Part shown: piece after piece, positions 1 to 8,673 of the stretch
Numbering within the stretch: position 1 is the stretch's first letter
How the letters are laid out: every line of letters begins with the position of its first letter
Origin: Bacteroidales bacterium
GTDB taxonomy: Bacteria; Bacteroidota; Bacteroidia; Bacteroidales; Paludibacteraceae
Reading direction: 5' to 3'
DNA length: 64,000 bases
Assembly: GCA_012837935.1 (NCBI GenBank)
Contig: DUQG01000016.1
Location: 1 to 64,000 of the forward strand
Notes under the pieces: generated by a model
The model's database searches: none
What the model was told of the DNA's origin: nothing
What the model saw: the letters and a program-made list of their open reading frames with translations, nothing else
Made by a program: the position numbers and the translations under genes

Positions 1-2496
1 ATCAAAGATACAAATAATTGAAAGCAATTCACAACACCAATATATCATCAACAGACAATCCGATAGTTGTTCAGAATATCAAAGATACAAATAATTGAAA
101 GCAATTCACAACAGTTAAGAGGAGTGGTTCTATTCCATAATCGTTGTTCAGAATATCAAAGATACAAATAATTGAAAGCAATTCACAACTTAAAATAGTA
201 GATAGGAGTGCGAGAATATGTTGTTCAGAATATCAAAGATACAAATAATTGAAAGCAATTCACAACGCATTTGCTGATGGTGCTACTGTGCTTCCGTTGT
301 TCAGAATATCAAAGATACAAATAATTGAAAGCAATTCACAACTCCGTAGTAGGTTGTATGTAAAACTGCCGTGTTGTTCAGAATATCAAAGATACAAATA
401 ATTGAAAGCAATTCACAACATATTTGGAACCCTGTCGTCCTGAAAATAGGTTGTTCAGAATATCAAAGATACAAATAATTGAAAGCAATTCACAACAACC
501 ACTAACTAACTACCTACCTACTAATAGTTGTTCAGAATATCAAAGATACAAATAATTGAAAGCAATTCACAACTCGTCTGGAATTTTAGGAATTTTTCCT
601 TTAGTTGTTCAGAATATCAAAGATACAAATAATTGAAAGCAGTTCACAACAACAATATCATCATTAAAACAAAACAAGGCGTTGTTCAGAATATCAAAGA
701 TACAAATAATTGAAAGCAATTCACAACATTTTTTCTCCCATAACCCATCTTTCGTTTGTTGTTCAGAATATCAAAGATACAAATAATTGAAAGCAATTCA
801 CAACGCATTTGCTGATGGTGCTACTGTGCTTCCAGTTGTTCAGAATATCAAAGATACAAATAATTGAAAGCAATTCACAACAGCAAGCAGTGGCGGAGGC
901 AAAGGCAAAAGGTTGTTCAGAATATCAAAGATACAAATAATTGAAAGCAATTCACAACAGAAACTATCCGCGATATTACGATGGGTATGTTGTTCAGAAT
1001 ATCAAAGATACAAATAATTGAAAGCAATTCACAACAAGCGCCTAATGGTGGTTATTTTGGTAAAGTTGTTCAGAATATCAAAGATACAAATAATTGAAAG
1101 CAATTCACAACACAACTGATGCAACTGTTGATTTCACTTGGGTTGTTCAGAATATCAAAGATACAAATAATTGAAAGCAATTCACAACATTTCTTTCTAT
1201 TGTTGTTACGTTTGTTATGTTGTTCAGAATATCAAAGATACAAATAATTGAAAGCAATTCACAACGGACAGCGTGTGGGACAGTCTGAAAATATGTTGTT
1301 CAGAATATCAAAGATACAAATAATTGAAAGCAATTCACAACGTATTCCGATTTATAAAAAGAAATCGAAAGGTTGTTCAGAATATCAAAGATACAAATAA
1401 TTGAAAGCAATTCACAACTACCGGCACCAATGGAACGGTACAGACACCTGTTGTTCAGAATATCAAAGATACAAATAATTGAAAGCAATTCACAACATCC
1501 GGCATTTACGGAAACAGGCGGTGTGGGTTGTTCAGAATATCAAAGATACAAATAATTGAAAGCAATTCACAACCAAAGAGAGAGCAAAAAATGAAAGAAC
1601 TCGGTTGTTCAGAATATCAAAGATACAAATAATTGAAAGCAATTCACAACGCTAAAATATCTTCCCTTATAGTATCAATAGTTGTTCAGAATATCAAAGA
1701 TACAAATAATTGAAAGCAATTCACAACGAAACAACTGGAAAACCACTCGGAACATTAGTTGTTCAGAATATCAAAGATACAAATAATTGAAAGCAATTCA
1801 CAACCTCCCAACGCTTCATATTTTTTGCGATTTTGTTGTTCAGAATATCAAAGATACAAATAATTGAAAGCAATTCACAACAGCATTAATCTGCATATTC
1901 AAATGCTTGATGTTGTTCAGAATATCAAAGATACAAATAATTGAAAGCAATTCACAACTGTTTGGCGGCTTTGCTTTGCACGTGAATTGTTGTTCAGAAT
2001 ATCAAAGATACAAATAATTGAAAGCAATTCACAACATCCAACTACAAACCTGCAAATCGTAGAACGTTGTTCAGAATATCAAAGATACAAATAATTGAAA
2101 GCAATTCACAACACCGCTGATTGTCGGTTTTGTTGCTAAGTAGTTGTTCAGAATATCAAAGATACAAATAATTGAAAGCAATTCACAACCGCTACCCTTC
2201 GGGGATTTTTGGTGATCCCGTTGTTCAGAATATCAAAGATACAAATAATTGAAAGCAATTCACAACTAAAAAATAATAATATATGAGTAAAGCAAGGTTG
2301 TTCAGAATATCAAAGATACAAATAATTGAAAGCAATTCACAACGTAACTACTCCGGGAATAGTTTTTTGGATAGTTGTTCAGAATATCAAAGATACAAAT
2401 AATTGAAAGCAATTCACAACAGGTTGAACTCGAGCATACGATCCTTTATGTTGTTCAGAATATCAAAGATACAAATAATTGAAAGCAATTCACAAC
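1..2496 (-). CRISPR. Type II-C-like CRISPR array, 33 repeats (first partial)
   Basis: A 47-bp repeat recurs with a period of 76-78 bp. The window opens inside one (35 bp left), and 32 complete copies start at 66, 143, 220, 296, 373 and so on to 2450, giving 32 spacers of 29-31 bp. All complete copies look identical except one with a single base change at 604-650. Length and sequence resemble repeats of Bacteroidota Cas9 systems, whose sense strand begins GTTGTG; that is the minus strand here, so crRNAs should be read right to left. A spacer occurs twice (267-295 and 805-834). The array abuts the 3' end of the DUF1016 gene, leaving only 47 bp for any leader. The array continues left of the window and no cas gene is visible, so the type is inferred from the repeat alone. 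Confidence 0.97.
2464..2495 (-). promoter_or_regulatory. Putative promoter inside each CRISPR repeat (last repeat shown)
   Basis: Read on the minus strand, the repeat has TTG at repeat positions 2-4 and TATCTTTG at 26-33, 21 bp apart. This matches the Bacteroidota -33 (TTG/TTTG) and -7 (TAnnTTTG) elements and spacing. Transcription would start about 8-10 nt before each spacer. The coordinates are the boxes in the rightmost repeat; the same boxes are in every complete copy. Repeat-borne promoters are known for Neisseria II-C arrays; for this array it is an inference. Confidence 0.45.
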
Positions 2497-2509
2497 AAAC
2501 GGCTCCATT

Positions 2510-2545
2510 AAGACTCTTTTAGCATGCGATTATTTAAAAAGTCTT
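2510..2545 (-). terminator. Stem-loop at the DUF1016 3' end
   Basis: AAGACTCTTTT (2510-2520) can pair with AAAAAGTCTT (2536-2545) apart from one bulged C. It overlaps the DUF1016 stop codon and lies between that gene and the CRISPR array. There is no clear U-tract, so it is a weak terminator candidate. Confidence 0.3.
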
Positions 2546-3581
2546 ATTCTTCCGCATTGGCTTGGTTTTGCCTTGCTATTTCTATTGATTTTTGCAATTT
2601 TTCTGTAAACCATTCTTTGTCTGGTAGCTGTGTGAGATATTGTGCCACTTTTATGTTTTTTTCTCCCAACAAGAGTAGTTCTATATGTTCTGTATTTCCT
2701 TCGCTACACAACAATAGTCCGATAGGTGTGTTTTCATTTGGTTGTTGGTCATACTTTTGCAAGTAACGCAGGTAAAGTTCCATTTGAGCTTTGTATTTGG
2801 GTTTGAACTTACCCAATTTTAAATCAATTGCTATCAATCTGTTTAGCTTTCGATGATAAAACAATAAATCAAGGCTGTAATCTATGCCGTCAATAGTGAT
2901 TCTTTTTTGTCTTTCAAGAAAAGCAAAACCCTGTCCGAGTTCTAAAATGAATTTTTCCAACTGTGCTACAATCGTATTTTCGAGGTCTTTTTCTGAATAA
3001 TCTCCTTCTAATCCAAGAAAGTCAAGAACGTATGAGTTTCTGAAAACAAGGTCAGGCGAAAGTTCTGTTTGGGATTTTTCAAGTGCCGATTTTATGATCT
3101 TATCAGGTTTTTTAGCAATTAATGTACGTTCAAAAAGCATTGCATCTTGTTTTTGCCTTAAGGTTCTCACACTCCAATGCTCTAAAACAGACATTTGCTG
3201 ATAAAACAATCTTTTGGTTTTATCTTCAATGGTAACTAATTCAACAAAATGGCTCCATGTTAATATTTGCGACACTGTCGCAAACATTTCACTGTCATAC
3301 TCACTTGCAACTTTTATCATTCTAGTAAGTGCAGAATAGCTATATCCTTTTCCAAAACTTTTTGTTAATTCTTGCGACAGTGTCGCAAGAATCTTTTTCC
3401 CATAATCTGAATAGATTTCGTATTTTATTTCAGAAATAATGTAGTTACCAATAGACCAATTTAAGTTGTTTAGCGTATTATTTACATAAATAGCTACTTG
3501 TTGCTTTGTGTGATTTATCAACTTTTCTATGCCAAGAAAAAGTTTCTTGGTAGAATTATTTGTATTTTCAATGTTAGCCAT
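2544..3581 (-). CDS. DUF1016 (YhcG-type) PDDEXK nuclease-domain protein
   Basis: A 345-residue protein with the usual two parts of the family: an N-terminal DUF1016_N helical domain (about residues 10-165, including WSIGNYI and SYSALTRM) and a C-terminal PD-(D/E)xK nuclease-like domain (about 175-330) with YSLDLLFYHRKLNRLIAIDL followed by KLG. These proteins are found in defence and mobile regions and their substrate is not established. The gene lies between the CRISPR array (47 bp from its stop) and a second CRISPR relic, which suggests cargo in a CRISPR/defence island. Two 19-bp palindromes built on TTGCGACA-N-TGTCGCAA lie inside the coding sequence at 3266-3284 and 3371-3389. The ATG at 3581 gives full length. 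The family call is firm; a defence role is inference. Confidence 0.88.
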   Translation of the reverse strand: MANIENTNNSTKKLFLGIEKLINHTKQQVAIYVNNTLNNLNWSIGNYIISEIKYEIYSDYGKKILATLSQELTKSFGKGYSYSALTRMIKVASEYDSEMFATVSQILTWSHFVELVTIEDKTKRLFYQQMSVLEHWSVRTLRQKQDAMLFERTLIAKKPDKIIKSALEKSQTELSPDLVFRNSYVLDFLGLEGDYSEKDLENTIVAQLEKFILELGQGFAFLERQKRITIDGIDYSLDLLFYHRKLNRLIAIDLKLGKFKPKYKAQMELYLRYLQKYDQQPNENTPIGLLLCSEGNTEHIELLLLGEKNIKVAQYLTQLPDKEWFTEKLQKSIEIARQNQANAEE

Positions 3582-4070
3582 AGTTTTTAAAATTTAGTTG
3601 ATTGGCAGTAATAATTTATCGGAGCGACAAACTTAAAAACATATCAAGTTGGTATTTATGCAAAAACTATCTCTGTTGCTGTTTCTGTAATCAATTTAAC
3701 TGTTGAAACGAGTTTAGGGTAAAGGCAGTTTTCAACATCTCTCAAACTTGAATTATGATACAGATATTCAACCACTTACCTCCAAACAAATAATTGAATT
3801 TTCGTGGAAGTACTAGACAATCGTACTATTTGTTATTAAATGTTGAGTGTTAAAAACTACACAAATATATGAAAATAATTTGGAAATTAAACCTAAATTC
3901 TCCTAGTTGTCTGCTTTTAAGACAGTTTGTCAATAGGCTGGTCGAAAAGGTTTTGTTTTCATCTTGTGATATTTTGCTCTTAGTTCTATTATCACACGGC
4001 AAAGTATATCACACAAAAAGTTTGTTTAATCAACATGCTTAAAACTATGAAACTTATAAAAAAAGGAACT
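3582..4070. other. Non-coding stretch between DUF1016 gene and relic array
   Basis: No convincing gene is seen in these 489 bp. The sequence is AT-rich. At 3786-3798 the 13-mer ACAAATAATTGAA is identical to the core of the 47-bp CRISPR repeat and could be a further repeat fossil or a chance match in AT-rich DNA. The minus-strand DUF1016 gene starts at the left edge, so its promoter must lie here, but no clear TAnnTTTG box was found. Confidence 0.4.
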
Positions 4071-4368
4071 TTTGAAAGCAATTCACAACGAAACGTAACG
4101 TGGAAAGAAAAAGGACGAGTTGTTCAGAATATCAAAGATACGATTAAAAGCGGTTTTTTCGACATAGGATTGTCCTTTATTTTTGTTGTTTCAATTCCAC
4201 ACGGTTCGATTAAAAGGGACTACCGCTGTCTTGGAACGCCTCAATATCATCGCTGTTTCAATTCCACACGGTACGATTAAAAGTAAATGGCTTTTGAAAT
4301 TTGCGTTTTTGTCCCTGGAAGTTTCAATTCCAAGCGGTACAAATTTTTGAAAGCAGCTTACTCTCAAC
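4071..4368. CRISPR. Relic CRISPR array with two chimeric repeats
   Basis: From left to right: the last 19 bp of the II-C-like repeat (4071-4089); a 29-bp spacer (4090-4118); a hybrid repeat (4119-4150) whose first 23 bases are the head of the 47-bp repeat and whose end is CGATTAAAAG; a 37-bp spacer; a 29-bp repeat of another family beginning GTTTCAATTCC and ending GATTAAAAG (4188-4216); a 38-bp spacer; a second copy (4255-4283); a 37-bp spacer; and a reciprocal hybrid (4321-4368) that starts with the second family's first 20 bases and ends with a decayed II-C-like tail (TTGAAAGCAG ... CTCAAC). The 29-bp repeat with 37-38-bp spacers looks like type I-B or III. Both junctions fall at the shared TAC. 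No adaptation genes are nearby. Confidence 0.85.
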
Positions 4369-7339
4369 TTATTCTTTCTTCCAATTGGTCTTTCCAAATA
4401 ATAAATCCTTTCTGCGTGTCCCGGTAGTCGTGGATGATTTTGCTGAAATTGTCCGGTTGAGATCCAAGAAATGCCTGTCGACCTTGAAAACGAATGGTGG
4501 AAAGTTGCTTGTCAATCAACTCCAATTCTGTTCGCAAAAGATGTTTGTCTTTCTTTAAATGCCATAAATAAGTTGCTTCTTCTGTGTCAAGCGTTTCCAA
4601 AACCACATGAAATTGATTTTCGCCGGCAAGCAAAAACACAAAGGAAAAGGGATTTAGCACAAATCGGATTTTCAGAATGGAACTTTCGTGACGGTCAGCC
4701 AAATATTTTAACTGTTTCGAATGCTTATATTTTTTCTTATCCAACAAATCCTCCAACAAACTTTCTGCATCACTATAAGGCGAGAGGTTTTTATCGCCGG
4801 ATAATTCTTCGATGGTCAGCAAATTGCGGTTTGATTTGACTTTTGATTTTATAAAAGCATTTTCAACGTAATTAAACTTTACGCTGTCAATGACTTCTCT
4901 GTTTATTCTCTGCAAATCGCTTGACGAGGCTGTTTGCGACACTAATTTCTCGTTTTCAAATTCAGCAAAAACCTCAAAAACAAACTGTTTCTTTTTCAAA
5001 ACTTTCGCGAAATAAGATTTCAAAACTTCCAGTTCGGGTCTGATTAGAATATTCTCAACTTCAAATTCCAAATCTTCATTCACTTCCGAGAAATTATACG
5101 TAAATGCAACGCTTCCATACCGAAAATCAAGTTCTTCCAACGGCACTTTAATCGATTTTTCAAAACTTTTTACATCATTAGAAGTTGACACATCTTCTGT
5201 CGGGTCATCAAAAAGCGTGGCTTGCTTCTCGATTTTCCTGTAATAGGTATTTCGTATCAGAAAAAGTTTATTTAAATAATCAATTTTAACATCCCTGTAA
5301 TCAAAAATTGTCGGAGCAATTTCCGAACGCTGCACCCTGCCGATATACTGTATCAACTTCCCTTGAAAAGAAAACGGATAAACGAGAAAAAGCGTGTTGG
5401 CATTTTGCAAATCAGTGCCTTCTCCAAAATATTGTCCCGTGGTAATAAGCACCTGATAATTACCTTCTTTTAAGCTTTTCCATTTCAAAATCCGACTTTT
5501 TTCGATATCATCTCCACTCAATGTCAAGGTCTCAAAAGACTGTTTCAAGTATTGGTTTAATGTCTCGATATGTTCCTTTCGCTCGGTAATAACCACTACT
5601 TTTTTACCCTGTGCTAGTTCAGACACAATATCTTCTAAAATCAATTTGTTGCGAGCCGAATCGTGAATTAAAATTTTTGAAATAATTTCAAATTCATCGG
5701 TTTTAGAGTTGAAAGGCACGTCAAGTTCTGTATTTCTGACAATGATTTTGGGATGTTTATGCGTTGAAATTTCGGCTGGTTTTATTTCTGCTATTATTTC
5801 TCCCAAATGCGAAAAAATAATTTTCCCGTCATTGTGTTTTCTGAAAGGCGTAGCAGTCAATCCATACAAATAATAAGTCGGGATTTGGGAAATGGCGTCT
5901 CTATACGTTTTGGCGGGAATATGGTGGCATTCATCCACAACGACAGTTCCGAATAAATGTTGGATAAGCAGTTGCTTGTTAGTTTCTTTTGAGAGACTTT
6001 GAATGGTGGCAACTGTGATTTTATTGCCGAGTTTAGCTTTCCCTTGTCCAATTTTGCCGATTTCATGCTTTGGAATGCCTAAAAAAGTTTCAATCCGCTC
6101 CATCCATTGCTCAAACAACTGCTTGCGATGAACAATTATCAAAGCCGGCTGCTGTTTGTCGGCAATAATTTTCAGTCCGATAATGGTTTTTCCTGCTCCG
6201 GATGGTGCAACAATTACTCCGAAATCCTTTTTGGATGATGCTTCTATCGCAATCTGCTGATAATCTCTGACAATTGCATTGAATTGAAAATCAATAGTTT
6301 TCTGTTTCTTCCTTTTATCAATAAAACTAAATTCAATTCTACTTTCATTGCAAAACCGCACCAGCCTGCCAATAAAACCTCTTGGTACAATTACTTCATT
6401 TTCAGCCTCTTCAATAAATTTGAAATAACGCTCAGTTTTGTAGGTACTTTTTCCCGTTTTCTTTTTGATAAAATACTCGACATTAGCAAAATTCAGTTCG
6501 TCTTTCAGAAAGTTAATCAATTGACTTGACATTCCTGTTTTGCTTACTTTTAGAGTATTGTTTAACTCCAATCTGAGTTTTCCTGTGATTTCGGGAATCT
6601 GGTTATTTAAAGTACTTTCAATCGGAGTAGAAATAGATTTGTAAAGCTCGTCTAACTTGGCTGATGAAATTTTGCTGACACTCTTCAAAAAATCAAACTG
6701 ATTATCAAATGGTTGTAATGTTTCTACATCCAAAAAACAACTATTTCCTTGCTCCGAAGTTTTCTTAAATAATGGCAGTGCAATCAAATTTCCCAATCCT
6801 TTTCCTGAAAGATAATCTTGATTTGGGAAAAGCCTGTCGAAACTTGAATTTTTATCAAAAACCGACAATACACCTGACTTTTCAAGCAATGAAAGCATAA
6901 TTTTTCTGCTCCGAAACGCAGGATAAGTTTGCTCGAAAAACACCCAAATATGTCCTCCTTTTCCGGAGCGAGAACGTTCCAAATAGGCAGGAATTTCATT
7001 TTCAGTACAGATGTTTAAGAACGCTTTGTACTCGTTAATCCAGTTTTCTCCGTCAAAATCAGCTGCTATAAGCCACGAAGTGTTGTCTTGCAGCAGCGGA
7101 TAAATACCTATTTGTTGCTCGCCTTTTAAGTGCTTTTCTATTTCCTTATCCGTCAGCGGCAAATAAGTTTTATCCGCATAATTCTGAAAAGTTCCGCCTC
7201 TCATCTTGTGCATACGATACAGGTAGAGGTCATAGCTGTATGCAGGCATATATCCGGCTTTCCCGCCACTTTCCCACCGAATAGCAAAAACATCTTCTCT
7301 GCCTTTGAAAAGAGATTTGAATAGTTGGATTTGGGTCAT
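4364..7339 (-). CDS. TOTE-type primase-helicase (AEP primase + SF2 helicase)
   Basis: A 991-residue protein. The N-terminal third resembles archaeo-eukaryotic primase domains of TOTE-type conflict systems: IAADFDGENW holds the acidic pair D94/D96, followed by SRSGKGGH (125-130). The middle is a superfamily 2 helicase with APSGAGKT (Walker A, 378-385), VVVDECHH (DECH, 469-472), GLTATPFR (493-500), and later a motif V/VI region (TTGQYFGEGTDL and QYIGRVQR). The C-terminal ~250 residues are not recognised. Such proteins are associated with defence or mobile DNA; the activity has not been shown here. It is a single gene transcribed from just beside threonine aldolase, with no obvious partner. Its stop codon (4364-4366) lies inside the decayed CRISPR tail of the relic array, so its last codons may be derived from, or trimmed by, that junction. 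Confidence 0.85.
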   Translation of the reverse strand: MTQIQLFKSLFKGREDVFAIRWESGGKAGYMPAYSYDLYLYRMHKMRGGTFQNYADKTYLPLTDKEIEKHLKGEQQIGIYPLLQDNTSWLIAADFDGENWINEYKAFLNICTENEIPAYLERSRSGKGGHIWVFFEQTYPAFRSRKIMLSLLEKSGVLSVFDKNSSFDRLFPNQDYLSGKGLGNLIALPLFKKTSEQGNSCFLDVETLQPFDNQFDFLKSVSKISSAKLDELYKSISTPIESTLNNQIPEITGKLRLELNNTLKVSKTGMSSQLINFLKDELNFANVEYFIKKKTGKSTYKTERYFKFIEEAENEVIVPRGFIGRLVRFCNESRIEFSFIDKRKKQKTIDFQFNAIVRDYQQIAIEASSKKDFGVIVAPSGAGKTIIGLKIIADKQQPALIIVHRKQLFEQWMERIETFLGIPKHEIGKIGQGKAKLGNKITVATIQSLSKETNKQLLIQHLFGTVVVDECHHIPAKTYRDAISQIPTYYLYGLTATPFRKHNDGKIIFSHLGEIIAEIKPAEISTHKHPKIIVRNTELDVPFNSKTDEFEIISKILIHDSARNKLILEDIVSELAQGKKVVVITERKEHIETLNQYLKQSFETLTLSGDDIEKSRILKWKSLKEGNYQVLITTGQYFGEGTDLQNANTLFLVYPFSFQGKLIQYIGRVQRSEIAPTIFDYRDVKIDYLNKLFLIRNTYYRKIEKQATLFDDPTEDVSTSNDVKSFEKSIKVPLEELDFRYGSVAFTYNFSEVNEDLEFEVENILIRPELEVLKSYFAKVLKKKQFVFEVFAEFENEKLVSQTASSSDLQRINREVIDSVKFNYVENAFIKSKVKSNRNLLTIEELSGDKNLSPYSDAESLLEDLLDKKKYKHSKQLKYLADRHESSILKIRFVLNPFSFVFLLAGENQFHVVLETLDTEEATYLWHLKKDKHLLRTELELIDKQLSTIRFQGRQAFLGSQPDNFSKIIHDYRDTQKGFIIWKDQLEERIS

Positions 7340-7397
7340 TTTGTAATAATCTTAGAAAACATCGGCATTACAGTCCTCTCGTTTTGTTTTTACATTT

Positions 7398-7492
7398 TCA
7401 AAGATACAATTTTTAAGAGCAATTCACAACGGTCATTGTAACATGCCATAAAAATGGCATGTTGTTCATAATTCAAAAATACATTTTTTGAA
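7398..7492 (+). repeat. Decayed CRISPR unit or tracrRNA-like element
   Basis: 7398-7430 matches the last 34 bases of the 47-bp repeat with one gap and a few changes, ending AGCAATTCACAAC. Exactly 30 bp later (spacer length) a second decayed copy starts GTTGTTCA at 7461 and runs to about 7492. The 30-bp gap contains a perfect 10-bp stem with an AAAA loop (7440-7463), and TTCAAAAA/TTTTTGAA can form a second stem (7472-7492). An anti-repeat followed by hairpins on the plus strand is also how a tracrRNA would look. A fossil array unit and a tracrRNA are both possible. Confidence 0.6.
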
Positions 7493-7502
7493 AGAAAATA
7501 AG

Positions 7503-7510
7503 TACCTTTG
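7503..7510 (+). promoter_or_regulatory. -7 box of threonine aldolase promoter
   Basis: TACCTTTG matches TAnnTTTG, 32 bp before the ATG. The nearest TTTG upstream (7487-7490) is only 12 bp away, so the -33 element is unclear. The promoter lies directly after the decayed CRISPR unit. Confidence 0.5.
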
Positions 7511-7542
7511 CCTTAACAATTTTTTCTTTAAAAATAAAATCT

Positions 7543-8562
7543 ATGAGAAGTTTCGGAAGTGACAATAACTCAGGTGTGCATCCGCGTATAATGCAGGCTC
7601 TTGCTGAAGCAAATACAAACCACACAATTGCTTATGGTGATGATAAGTGGACGCAGCATGCCGAAGATGCGGTAAGGGAGTTATTGGGTGAAAAAGAGAT
7701 ACAACCGATGTTTGTTTTTAACGGTACGGGTGCAAACGTAGTTGCTTTGCAAGCTTGCGTACTGCCATTTCATTCCATTATCTGTGCTTCTACAGCGCAT
7801 ATCGCGGTGGATGAGTGTGGCGCACCCACAAAATTTACGGGGTCTGTACTGAAAGAGATTGATACACCGGACGGAAAACTTACACCCGAATTGGTCAGAC
7901 CGCATTTGCACGGTTTCGGATTCGAACATCACTCACAACCGAAGGTTTTTGCCATATCGCAAACTACTGAACTTGGTACGGCTTACACGCCCGATGAGTT
8001 GAAAGCACTTGCTGATTTGGCTCACGAACATAATATGTATCTTTTCGTTGACGGAACACGAATTGCCAATGCATGCGATTACTTAAATGTTTCATTGCGA
8101 GAAATGACGGTTGATTGTGGTGTGGATATTTTCACCTTGGGAGGTACAAAAAACGGCTTAATGATGGGTGAAGCGATTGTTCCGCTACGCAAAGAACTTG
8201 CCGAAAACCTGAAATATTATCGCAAACAGACCACTCAACTCTATTCTAAAATGCGATTTATTTCCGCGCAATTTATCCCTTATCTGAAAGAAGGTATTTG
8301 GCTAGAAGATGCTCATCGTTCTAATACGGCTGCTAAAAAACTGGCTAGCGAAATGAAGAGAATCGGCGTGGAATTAACTCAAAAGGTAGAATCGAACCAA
8401 CTGTTTTTTATTCTTCCGAAAGAAATTACCGACAAGTTACTCGAACGATATTTCTTTTATTTCTGGGACGAAGAACGTAACGAATCGCGCTTGGTTTGCT
8501 CATGGGACACAACGGACAAGGATATTGAAGAGTTTGTAGGATATTTGAACTATCTGATGTAG
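7543..8562 (+). CDS. ltaE: Low-specificity L-threonine aldolase (PLP enzyme)
   Basis: A 339-residue fold-type I PLP enzyme of the beta-eliminating lyase family, which cleaves L-threonine or allo-threonine to glycine and acetaldehyde in the cytoplasm. FGSDNNSGVHPRIMQAL opens the protein as in the family, FNGTGANVVAL binds the cofactor phosphate, H86 in ASTAHIAVDECGAPTK is the stacking histidine region, FVDGTRIANA (168-177) holds the PLP-ring Asp and Arg, and K203 in TLGGTKNGLM is the Schiff-base lysine. Length is normal. It stands alone, divergent from the primase-helicase and convergent with the next gene, with a hairpin terminator after it. The split between threonine aldolase and related lyases is not absolute, but the match is strong. 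Confidence 0.9.
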   Translation: MRSFGSDNNSGVHPRIMQALAEANTNHTIAYGDDKWTQHAEDAVRELLGEKEIQPMFVFNGTGANVVALQACVLPFHSIICASTAHIAVDECGAPTKFTGSVLKEIDTPDGKLTPELVRPHLHGFGFEHHSQPKVFAISQTTELGTAYTPDELKALADLAHEHNMYLFVDGTRIANACDYLNVSLREMTVDCGVDIFTLGGTKNGLMMGEAIVPLRKELAENLKYYRKQTTQLYSKMRFISAQFIPYLKEGIWLEDAHRSNTAAKKLASEMKRIGVELTQKVESNQLFFILPKEITDKLLERYFFYFWDEERNESRLVCSWDTTDKDIEEFVGYLNYLM

Positions 8563-8594
8563 GGTGGTACTGACATTCAGCAAACAACAAAACA

Positions 8595-8627
8595 AAGCCA
8601 ACTAAATCATTGTGAGACAGTTGGCTT
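8595..8627 (+). terminator. Hairpin between convergent ltaE and DUF4296 genes
   Basis: AAGCCAACT (8595-8603) pairs perfectly with AGTTGGCTT (8619-8627). It sits 32 bp after ltaE, between convergent genes, and could serve either. Confidence 0.65.
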
Positions 8628-8673
8628 CATTATTAAAAATCTCAAATATTAGAATGTAAATCTTTCTAACCAC

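Noticed and set aside
1300-1555. Open frames of about 60 residues within the CRISPR array on both strands
   Set aside because: They repeat the translated CRISPR repeat and are artefacts of the array.
4071-4118. Anti-repeat of a tracrRNA at the left end of the relic array
   Set aside because: No hairpin follows the repeat tail; a 29-bp spacer and then another repeat follow, so an array remnant fits better.
4035-4397. Short open frames over the relic CRISPR array
   Set aside because: They run through repeats and spacers and have no protein-like composition.
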